A stretch of DNA of 5,980 nucleotides from NCBI GenBank assembly GCA_964536375.1, contig CAZHXF010000080.1, positions 1-5,980 of the forward strand, written 5' to 3'. This DNA is from Desulfuromonas sp964536375 (GTDB taxonomy: Bacteria; Desulfobacterota; Desulfuromonadia; Desulfuromonadales; Desulfuromonadaceae). Each line of letters begins with the position of its first letter. The first letter of the stretch is position 1. Position numbers and translations under genes: made by a program. Under the pieces are notes generated by a model. It had not been told where the DNA came from, made no database searches, and saw only the letters and a list, made by a program, of their open reading frames with translations. This document shows, in pieces, positions 1 through 5,627 of this stretch.

Positions 1-7
1 ATTGATT

Positions 8-13
8 AAGGAG
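8..13 (+). promoter_or_regulatory. Ribosome-binding site of the nitroreductase gene
   Basis: AAGGAG lies 9 bases before the ATG at 23. It is a near-consensus Shine-Dalgarno sequence and fixes the start of the nitroreductase. The promoter, if the gene has its own, is left of the window. Confidence 0.85.
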
Positions 14-22
14 TAGCCAGCC

Positions 23-679
23 ATGAGCAATCCTATTATTGAAGACCTGCAGTGGCGACACACTGCCAAGAAATTCGATGACAGCAGAAAGATCACACAA
101 GAGGATCTCGACGTGCTTTTTGAAGCCATGCGTCTCACGCCATCATCTATTAATTCACAACCGTGGAAGTTTATCGTTATTGAGAGCGCCGCAGCTAAAG
201 AACGTATGAGCAAGACATTTTCGCATAAATTCCAGTTTAACCAGCCGCATGTTTTTGACAGTTCTCAGATTATCCTTTTTGCTCACAACCCCCATTACAC
301 CCGTGATGACTATACCGAGGTGGTGGACGATGGCATTAAGGACAAGCGCACCAAGCCAGAAGATCGGGAAACGGCCTTTGCTCCCTTTGTGTTCGCCCAG
401 CTCAATACCGACGAAAATGGCAATACAGGCAACTGGACCAAAGCGCAAACCTACCTTGCCCTGGGTAACGCATTACATACCTTGGCCCGGCTAAAAATTG
501 ATTCAACGCCCCTGGAGGGGATCGATACCGATCTAGTAAATGAAGAGTTTAAAACTGAGTTTGCAGGCTATCAATGTGACGTAGCTCTGGCCATTGGCTA
601 TCATCATCCACAACAGGACTACAACGCGCAGTTACCCAAGTCTAGGCGCAGCCTGGCTAGTATTATGCTGCGCATATAA
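23..679 (+). CDS. NfsB-like FMN-dependent NAD(P)H nitroreductase
   Basis: This 218-residue protein matches E. coli NfsB (217 aa) along its whole length. Members are cytoplasmic homodimers that hold FMN and pass electrons from NAD(P)H to nitroaromatics, quinones or related substrates; the physiological substrate is usually unknown. Visible family marks: the FMN phosphate-binding start RHTAKKF (R12, T14, K16), PSSINSQPW at 40-48, N73 in FQFN, NWTKAQTYLALGN at 137-149, the flavin-contact PLEG at 163-166 and the C-terminal LPKSR (K206, R208). The stretch after N73 (QPH) differs from the E. coli NERK, and the active-site loop around 90-135 is divergent, so substrate range may differ. The strong Shine-Dalgarno fixes the start. 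It is followed after 38 bases by the diguanylate cyclase on the same strand, without an evident terminator between them. Family assignment is firm; calling it nfsB itself would be overreach. Confidence 0.9.
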   Translation: MSNPIIEDLQWRHTAKKFDDSRKITQEDLDVLFEAMRLTPSSINSQPWKFIVIESAAAKERMSKTFSHKFQFNQPHVFDSSQIILFAHNPHYTRDDYTEVVDDGIKDKRTKPEDRETAFAPFVFAQLNTDENGNTGNWTKAQTYLALGNALHTLARLKIDSTPLEGIDTDLVNEEFKTEFAGYQCDVALAIGYHHPQQDYNAQLPKSRRSLASIMLRI

Positions 680-717
680 ACTCAGCTAAAAAAACACAAT
701 GAACAAATTGGGCACCC

Positions 718-1866
718 ATGATACATACAAGGCGTACTCGAAAGTTTGTTCAAATTACAGTTAAACCAAACACTGATTTCACCCCTTATCGCGCGAGTTT
801 TCCCATGGGCAAATTAGAAAAAATAGTTTCACATTCACGGGATGGTGCCAGCCAGATGGGTGCTGAACGCCATCAGCTGATTTATTCTTTGTTTGAGGAA
901 TACATCGAAATGTACGCTGCGCGTGATGATCGACTGGTATCACACTTTAGTGACAACTTTAGTGGCTACGCTGGCAGCAGTGATGTTCTCATCACAGATA
1001 AGGCGGAGTGGATACGGATTACCCGGCAAGATTTCGCACAAATACCTGAGCGAATCGACATTGAAATGTTGGATTTATCCTTACAAGATCTTGCTGAAGA
1101 TGTTGTTGCCGTTACGGCATTTTTCCACATTCACCTGCCGACCCCCGAACACATCCTATCAAATAAAACCGCTCGACTGGTATTGGTTTTCCGCTATGAG
1201 AAGACCGCGTGGAAAATTGTACACAGCGGAATCTCAATCCCGTATAGCTTGGCTCATGATGACGAAATTTATCCGATGACGCAGCTGGAAATGCGCAACC
1301 TCGAACTGGAACAGATCATTGAAAGCCGAACAAAAGAATTAGCTGAAGTCAACAGGCTCCTGCAAATACAGAGTAATACAGATGGCTTGACCAACATCAG
1401 TAACCGCCGCCATTTTGATTATTTGCTCAGCCAGGAATGGAACCGAGGCCAACGTAGTGGCACCCCGCTGGCACTTATCATGCTCGACATTGACCATTTC
1501 AAACTCTTTAACGACCTCTATGGGCACATCGCTGGGGATCATTGCTTACAGGACCTCGCTCAGGGATTAGTCCAATCTGCGCGGCGCGTTGGGGAGTTAG
1601 TCGCACGTTATGGGGGAGAGGAATTTGTCATCCTGTTACCCAACACCGATGAACAAACCGCATTTGAGACGGCAAAGCATCTGCAGGAGATGGTATTATC
1701 CTTGGCAATCCCCCACGCTCAATCATCTTACGCCATCGTCACGGTGAGCTTTGGCGTGGCGAGTTTGCAACCATCCAGCCAACAAATCCCAGTAGAGCTG
1801 GTGCGGATGGCTGATGCAGCACTCTATCGCGCTAAATCCTCAGGGCGCAATTGCGTGCAGCTATAG
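718..1866 (+). CDS. Diguanylate cyclase with NTF2/SnoaL-like sensor domain
   Basis: A 382-residue protein predicted to join two GTP into the second messenger c-di-GMP. Residues ~47-178 look like an NTF2/SnoaL-like (DUF4440-type) alpha+beta fold, a possible small-ligand sensor; ~183-218 is a charged coiled coil of the kind that links sensors to GGDEF domains (IESRTKELAEVNRLL); ~219-382 is the GGDEF domain. The active site appears complete: D257 in MLDIDHFK, N265, D274, and RYGGEEF at 297-303 with E301/E302. The inhibitory I-site, normally RxxD, reads R290-V-G-E293, so product inhibition may be weakened. There is no signal peptide or membrane segment, so it should be cytosolic. The start is uncertain: no good Shine-Dalgarno precedes 718, and ATGs at 805 and 856 (residues 30 and 47) would still keep every domain. 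It ends 53 bases before the guanine deaminase start, so they may share a transcript. Function is firm, signal unknown. Confidence 0.9.
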   Translation: MIHTRRTRKFVQITVKPNTDFTPYRASFPMGKLEKIVSHSRDGASQMGAERHQLIYSLFEEYIEMYAARDDRLVSHFSDNFSGYAGSSDVLITDKAEWIRITRQDFAQIPERIDIEMLDLSLQDLAEDVVAVTAFFHIHLPTPEHILSNKTARLVLVFRYEKTAWKIVHSGISIPYSLAHDDEIYPMTQLEMRNLELEQIIESRTKELAEVNRLLQIQSNTDGLTNISNRRHFDYLLSQEWNRGQRSGTPLALIMLDIDHFKLFNDLYGHIAGDHCLQDLAQGLVQSARRVGELVARYGGEEFVILLPNTDEQTAFETAKHLQEMVLSLAIPHAQSSYAIVTVSFGVASLQPSSQQIPVELVRMADAALYRAKSSGRNCVQL

Positions 1867-1908
1867 AACGACGCCTCAGCTTGACGCCTGTCGGTCTTGA
1901 ACCACGGG

Positions 1909-1913
1909 AAGGA
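1909..1913 (+). promoter_or_regulatory. Ribosome-binding site fixing the guanine deaminase start
   Basis: AAGGA within GGGAAGGA lies 6 bases before the ATG at 1920. It selects this start over the in-frame ATG at 1851, which would overlap the end of the diguanylate cyclase gene and add 23 residues with no counterpart in the family. Confidence 0.8.
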
Positions 1914-1919
1914 TCTATC

Positions 1920-2483
1920 ATGCGCCATCAAGAGTTCCATTTACGCTTACCCGCTTGGCTTATTCAACAACTTGATAAACCACTGCCAGCACTAACCACG
2001 GATCAGCAAAAAATGATATGGATCATTGAGCTATCTCGCTATAACATTGCCAACAATGGCGGTCCTTTTGCCGCCGCGGTGTTTGAAAGAACTACAGGTC
2101 AACTCATAGCTACCGGGGTAAATCTGGTCATCCCAACAAATTGTTCGGTGATGCACGCTGAGATCGTTGCCCTGATCATGGCCCAACAAGAAACTGGTCA
2201 CTCCCTTCTGGAACAAAACACGGCGCACAGCTATGAATTGTTTAGCACCACCGAACCCTGCGCCATGTGTATGGGGGCGATCCCATGGGCGGGAATTTCG
2301 CGCCTAGTGTGTGGTGCCCGTGATGAGGATGCACGCAAGATTGGTTTTGACGAGGGGGATAAACCTGACAATTGGGTGCAAAATTTCGCCAAACGTAATA
2401 TCAGCGTTGTTCGTGACCTTTGCCGCCATGAAGCGAGTCAGGTATTAGAACAATACGCTCAACAACAGGGAACACTCTATTAA
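1920..2483 (+). CDS. Guanine deaminase, NE0047-type (CDA superfamily)
   Basis: With the start at 1920 this is a 187-residue zinc-dependent deaminase of the cytidine deaminase fold. The zinc site is visible as H79-A-E81, with E81 the proton shuttle, and P113-C114-A-M-C117. It resembles the Nitrosomonas europaea protein NE0047 (about 197 aa), known to deaminate guanine and ammeline: shared are NGGPFAAAVFERTTG (46-60), the IPWAG region, VCGARDEDARKIGFDEG (130-146) and KPDNWV. In NE0047 a second catalytic glutamate sits in GFDEG; here it is E145. The B. subtilis GuaD type instead has a GFDDSFIY region, so this is the separate NE0047-like branch. Expected reaction: guanine to xanthine plus ammonia, in the cytosol, for purine salvage or nitrogen supply. 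It lies between the diguanylate cyclase and a cytosine deaminase on the same strand. TadA-type tRNA editing is unlikely given the closer match; ammeline or another aminated heterocycle remains possible. Confidence 0.82.
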   Translation: MRHQEFHLRLPAWLIQQLDKPLPALTTDQQKMIWIIELSRYNIANNGGPFAAAVFERTTGQLIATGVNLVIPTNCSVMHAEIVALIMAQQETGHSLLEQNTAHSYELFSTTEPCAMCMGAIPWAGISRLVCGARDEDARKIGFDEGDKPDNWVQNFAKRNISVVRDLCRHEASQVLEQYAQQQGTLY

Positions 2484-2576
2484 GCGCAGAAACAACAGGA
2501 AATGATAATCTCAATTGCGCCCGAGCTATAGCGCTTCATCTAGACATTAAAAATTCAGCTCAAACACGAGGACAGT

Positions 2577-3014
2577 ATGGATATTTTTTTGGCTGCGGCC
2601 ATCGACGAAGCAAAAAAAGGGTTAAACGAGGGCGGAATTCCTATCGGATCGGTTCTGGTTGTTGACAATACAATTGTTGGCAGAGGGCATAATCGTCGGG
2701 TTCAAAAAAGTAGCGCAATCTTACACGCTGAGATGGACTGTCTAGAAAATGCTGGGCGGCTAACGGCCAAAGACTACCGTCGTGCCACCCTGTACTCAAC
2801 CCTCTCACCGTGCGATATGTGCAGTGGAGCAGTGCTTCTATATGGCATCCCAAAAGTTGTTATCGGGGAGAATCAAACCTTTAAGGGTCCAGAAGAATAC
2901 TTAATATCGCGCGGGGTAAATGTCTCCATTATCGATAACGCAGAATGCATTGCCTTGATGCAATCCTTTATCGAAACCCATCCGCAACTGTGGAATGAAG
3001 ATATTGGGGTGTAG
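2577..3014 (+). CDS. Cytosine deaminase, yeast Fcy1-type (CDA superfamily)
   Basis: A 145-residue zinc deaminase that follows yeast Fcy1 (158 aa) almost from end to end; it is not related to E. coli CodA, which has an amidohydrolase fold. It should convert cytosine to uracil plus ammonia in pyrimidine salvage. Zinc site: H50-A-E52 and P78-C79-D-M-C82. Pocket residues known from Fcy1 are also kept: N39 (Fcy1 N51), F102 (F114), W139 (W152) and D142 (D155, in the C-terminal EDIG). Other shared stretches are EGGIPIG, GRGHN, LENAGRL and LYSTLSPCDMC. GAGGA at 2568-2572 lies only 4 bases before the ATG, a rather tight spacing. The 93 bases between the two deaminase genes contain no clear promoter or terminator, so co-transcription is plausible. 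A truncated macro-domain gene starts 31 bases downstream. Cytosine specificity is inferred from the conserved pocket. Confidence 0.88.
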   Translation: MDIFLAAAIDEAKKGLNEGGIPIGSVLVVDNTIVGRGHNRRVQKSSAILHAEMDCLENAGRLTAKDYRRATLYSTLSPCDMCSGAVLLYGIPKVVIGENQTFKGPEEYLISRGVNVSIIDNAECIALMQSFIETHPQLWNEDIGV

Positions 3015-3045
3015 CGTTCGCCTAGAGATTAAGGACTTAAGCATA

Positions 3046-3171
3046 ATGGGGCAGAAAATCGATAATTATGACAAAGCTGACATTATGGGTAAAATTACTA
3101 TTGTTGCGGGTGATTTAACCAAGGCAAATGTTGAGGCAATCGTGAATGCGGCTACGGATGCATTCTTTTAA
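3046..3171 (+). pseudogene. Macro-domain protein, N-terminal fragment
   Basis: The 41-codon frame opens with MGQKIDNYDKADIMGK and contains ITIVAGDLTKANVEAIVNAAT, the beta-strand/ADP-ribose-binding start of a MacroD/YmdB-type macro domain (family pattern GDIT...DAIVNAAN). In intact members a glycine-rich LLGGGGVDGAIH segment and about 130 more residues follow; here the frame stops after DAFF. AAGGA at 3030-3034, 11 bases before the ATG, is a plausible ribosome-binding site. Intact relatives bind or hydrolyse ADP-ribose derivatives such as O-acetyl-ADP-ribose. The stop lies within the last bases of the minus-strand hsdR 3' fragment, so the truncation point is the left junction of the restriction/IS region. 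It was probably the next gene after the cytosine deaminase. The fragment is too short to fold as a macro domain. Confidence 0.8.
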
Positions 3172-3320
3172 TTGCTTCCACGATACTTCTTAAAATTCTC
3201 CGCCTGCTCAAAAATATCCTTGTACACCTCATCCCGATCGACCGGCGGGTAGCCATGCTTAGCCAGTATCAAAATCAGCCCAACCTTGAGTTCTGCCTTA
3301 ATTGTTCTGCGACAATTATC
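3168..3320 (-). pseudogene. hsdR: Type I restriction enzyme HsdR, C-terminal remnant
   Basis: On the minus strand these bases encode IKAELKVGLILILAKHGY, then PPVDRDEVYKDIFEQAEN, then FKKYRGSN and a stop (3168-3170). This is the conserved extreme C-terminus of HsdR subunits (the AKHGYPPVDRDEVYK...EQAENFKK helix region that contacts the rest of the complex). Recognisable homology covers about 3168-3302; the same frame continues to about 3320 (DNCRRT) before meeting the candidate IS21 terminus at 3322. It has no start of its own. It is in the same orientation as the large hsdR fragment at 3512-5605 and is best read as the other end of the same broken gene, with a few hundred intervening codons deleted. 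Confidence 0.85.
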
Positions 3321-3343
3321 CTGTCCGGTCGGCGTCAATTAAC

Positions 3344-3372
3344 TTGACCGGTTGAGTGCCACTTCAGATAAG
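3344..3372 (+). promoter_or_regulatory. Predicted sigma-70 promoter of istA
   Basis: TTGACC (3344-3349) and GATAAG (3367-3372) are separated by exactly 17 bases, matching 5/6 and 4/6 of the -35 and -10 consensus. Transcription would begin near 3378-3380, about 24 bases before the proposed istA start. The -35 overlaps the right arm of the 3325-3351 inverted pair, so a protein bound to the IS end could affect it. Confidence 0.6.
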
Positions 3373-3374
3373 TT

Positions 3375-3397
3375 CCTCCTTGACTTAACAAAGGAGG
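3375..3397 (+). promoter_or_regulatory. Hairpin covering the istA ribosome-binding site
   Basis: CCTCCTT (3375-3381) pairs perfectly with AAGGAGG (3391-3397) across a 9-base loop. The right arm is the istA Shine-Dalgarno, 5 bases before the TTG at 3403. The predicted start of the element's own transcript (about 3379) falls inside the left arm, so that transcript would lack most of it, while a transcript entering from outside would carry the full hairpin and hide the site. Confidence 0.6.
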
Positions 3398-3402
3398 CTG
3401 AC

Positions 3403-3588
3403 TTGTCTGGTAAGCACATCACTCAACAACAGGAGATGCTTTATATGCAATCTCGAACAGCTGGATTTACACAGGAAACAAGTGCGGTCAAATCAGGGAT
3501 AAGCGTCCGTTCTAGTCATCGTATTGAACATAATGGTCCGAGAGAAAAGGGACATCGAACCCGGTCAGCCACATATCAACAACAATAG
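3403..3588 (+). pseudogene. istA: IS21-family transposase IstA, N-terminal fragment
   Basis: Starting at TTG 3403, the frame reads (M)SGKHITQQQEMLYMQSR, then TAGFTQETSAVKSGISVRSS and HRIEHNG. This matches the start of IS21-group IstA/Mu-type transposases (pattern AGKRIT..Q...YM..R....TQ..AAAKAGIS.RS.RRIE), a DNA-binding helix-turn-helix region. AAGGAGG 5 bases upstream and alignment with family N-termini support the TTG start; an earlier TTG at 3352 would run back through the promoter. Similarity ends near 3532. The remaining codons up to the stop at 3588 are the antisense of hsdR. The DDE catalytic domain is absent, so the product cannot transpose; a DNA-binding fragment might still be made. 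Confidence 0.72.
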
Positions 3589-5605
3589 CGATTTTGAAAT
3601 TTGACTTTTCGTTCTTGAACTGGCGATCCAGTTCCTTGCGATACTCTTTGGTGCCAATCATGTCGTACATCTCTTTTACATCATCCTTGCCACGGGTCAT
3701 GATCAACTTTACCCGCTCCATAGGCTTGATGTTTTTCTGCTCCTGCTCAGTTAATTTAGTACCTTCTTCACAGGCCAGCACCTGCTTCCACTGTGGCCGC
3801 AAAGCAATCAACTCTTGGTAAAAGGCGTAGGCGATCTCGCGCTTACTGCTGACAAACATCGCTTTACCCTTAACGGTAGAACCTTCGTCCACACGCTTTT
3901 CGTAATGAGCAACAAAATCAGCCGCCAGCACCTTGATTCGATCTGGATCACCGAGGATCGCCGTCATGTTGGTCGAGGCTTTTTTACTCTCCTCAATCTG
4001 ATAATCGCTGGCACCATCATTCGCACACTGAGCGTAGTACGACTCAATCTCTTCTAGTTTCTTGTTGTCAAGAAGCACCTTGGCCGCACGCCCCTCATAA
4101 ACGATGCGCACCGTGATCTCATCTTTCACCGATTCGGTCATGGTGTAAGAATCGACCACCTCGCCAAATACATCCAGAGTGGCGTCGATCGGTGTACCAG
4201 TAAAGCCAACATAAGTTGCGTTAGGTAACGAGTCATGCAGGTACTTGGCAAAGCCGTAGGTACGCTTCACTCCGATCTCGGTCACCTGTACTTTTTGATC
4301 AAGGTTGACCTGGCTACGGTGGGCCTCATCCGAAATGCAGATGACGTTATCGCGATTAGTGAGTAGTTCGGTATCTTCAGTGAATTTATGGATGGTGGTC
4401 AAAAAGACCCCACCACTGTTGCGCCCCGTGAGCAATTCGCGCAGCTGGGACCGACTCTCTACACACACCACTGTCTGGTCACCGATATAGCCCTTAGCGT
4501 TGGTGAACTGACCTGAGAGTTGATCATCGAGATCGGTACGGTCGGTGATAAGAATAATTGTTGGGCTTTCAAAGTCAACGCTCTTCATCAACAATCGAGT
4601 GAGAAACAGCATGGTAAAGCTCTTACCGCAGCCGGTCGCGCCGAAGTACGTACCACCTTTTCCGTCGCCCCCTGTGCCATCAGATCGTTTACGGTGTACC
4701 TTAATGTTCTCGTACAGTTTGTTCGCTGCATAAAACTGCGGGTAGCGGCAGACGATCTTCACCTCTTGCTTGGAGACATCGGGAAAGTGGATAAAATGGC
4801 GGATCACCTGCCGTAGCCGGTGCTTGTCAAACAGTCCCTCAAGCATGGTATGCAGCGAGTTGATACCGTTCTGCCCGATCTCCTCATTACCGGTCACCTT
4901 GCGCCAGGTGTAGAAGTACTCATAGGGGGCAAAGAGCGAACCCATCTTGCTGTTGACGCCATCGCTTAATACGCACAGGGCGTTGTACTTCATCAACTCG
5001 GGAATAGCGCGGGCATAGCGGATAGTGAGTTGTTCAAAAGCATTGTGGATGGTCGCCTGTTCACGGATGGCGCTCTTGAACTCGAACACCACCAGCGGTA
5101 GACCGTTGATATAGAGGATGCCATCAGGGATGCGCTTTTCGCTGCCCTCGATCTCCAGTTGATTGACAATCTTGTAGATGTTGCCATCAATGCCAGCAGC
5201 ATTACATTCCGGCAAATGCTCCGCAACGATGGTTTCGACCTCGCCTTCCCGCGGCAAGCGCTGTTTGGTCAATCCGGCATAATCAATCAGCTGAATATAG
5301 AGGTCTTTCTGGCTGCGATCTTCACGCTTGAGGAGAAAACCGTCGGCGACCAGCTTGCAGATAGTTTTATTCGAGTCGTAGAGATCGGCAGGGTTCAGCA
5401 TCTCTAAGCGGCGGATGACTGATTCGATCTCAGGTTTGGTGATGTTGTCGCTAGCGTATTGATGGGAGAGGAAGGCGTACAGGTCGGCTTTGATTAGCAC
5501 CTCGCTCGGCAGACGCTCGATCGACTCTCCTTTGTGGTGCGGGTAGCCTTGTGCTCCAAGCAGGGTGATGATCGCCTGTTCCAGTTTTTCCTCAGTGAAC
5601 TTCAT
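3512..5605 (-). pseudogene. hsdR: Type I restriction enzyme HsdR, 3'-truncated
   Basis: This frame encodes 697 residues, of which 1-689 are HsdR; full-length family members are around 1000 or more. HsdR is the ATP-driven DNA translocase and nuclease of the HsdR2M2S complex. The nuclease motif is intact: D161 in KRIPDG, then E175-F-K177. RecA-like domain 1 has Walker A GATGCGKS (322-329), DEAH (426-429) and GFTGTP (467-472). RecA-like domain 2 has FVSSKREIA (584-592) and VVDMWLTGFDVPFLS (675-689), then breaks before motif VI. The last eight residues (DHYVQYDD) and the stop come from the antisense of the IS21 fragment. The start is ATG 5605 (MKFTEEKLEQ), with AGGGGGA just upstream; an in-frame ATG at 5653 would overlap the transposase gene. 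There is no internal stop or frameshift, so decay looks recent or the remnant is tolerated. Restriction activity is very unlikely. No hsdM or hsdS is visible; they may lie right of the window. Confidence 0.92.
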
Positions 5606-5627
5606 GAATCCCCCTGAACACCACCTG

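Larger units (their letters stand above)
3322..3535 (+). mobile_element. IS21-family element, left-end fragment
   Basis: This stretch separates the two hsdR pieces. It starts with a possible TG terminus (TGTCCGGTCGGCG at 3322), includes an inverted pair CCGGTC (3325-3330) and GACCGG (3346-3351), then a promoter, a hairpin and the first ~44 codons of an IstA-type transposase. The rest of istA, istB and the right end are missing. The exact left terminus is a guess based on where hsdR coding similarity ends; the right boundary (about 3533-3541) is set by resumption of hsdR similarity. The arrangement indicates insertion into hsdR followed by a deletion. Confidence 0.68.

Noticed and set aside
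646..673. Inverted repeat GCGCAGC / GCTGCGC at the end of the nitroreductase gene, considered as a terminator
   Set aside because: It lies within coding sequence, has a 14-base loop and is followed by ATATAAAC rather than a T run.
699..764. 22-codon ORF starting with ATG at 699, overlapping the cyclase start
   Set aside because: No Shine-Dalgarno, no recognisable family, and it ends early inside the cyclase reading frame region.
1851..1919. Upstream ATG at 1851 for the guanine deaminase
   Set aside because: It overlaps the cyclase gene, has no family counterpart for the extra 23 residues, and ATG 1920 has a good ribosome-binding site.
2484..2576. Possible promoter between the two deaminase genes (GATAAT at 2504-2509, TTGCGC at 2515-2520)
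   Set aside because: No partner box at acceptable spacing was found for either hexamer.
3046..3171. The macro fragment as DarG of a DarTG toxin-antitoxin pair, which can sit in type I loci
   Set aside because: The sequence has the MacroD/YmdB-type GDLT...AIVNAA pattern, not the DarG type, and no DarT is visible. It seems to belong to the deaminase side rather than the hsd locus.
3533..3588. The istA frame continues as PREKGHRTRSATYQQQ, faintly like the WRTR region of IstA
   Set aside because: The opposite strand here encodes HsdR motif V (VDMWLTGFDVPFLS), which is unmistakable. The + strand resemblance is its antisense; at most a short microhomology at the breakpoint.
3594..5407. Several + strand ORFs of 60-98 codons opposite hsdR
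   Set aside because: They are antisense to a long well-conserved HsdR frame and show no family resemblance or ribosome-binding site.
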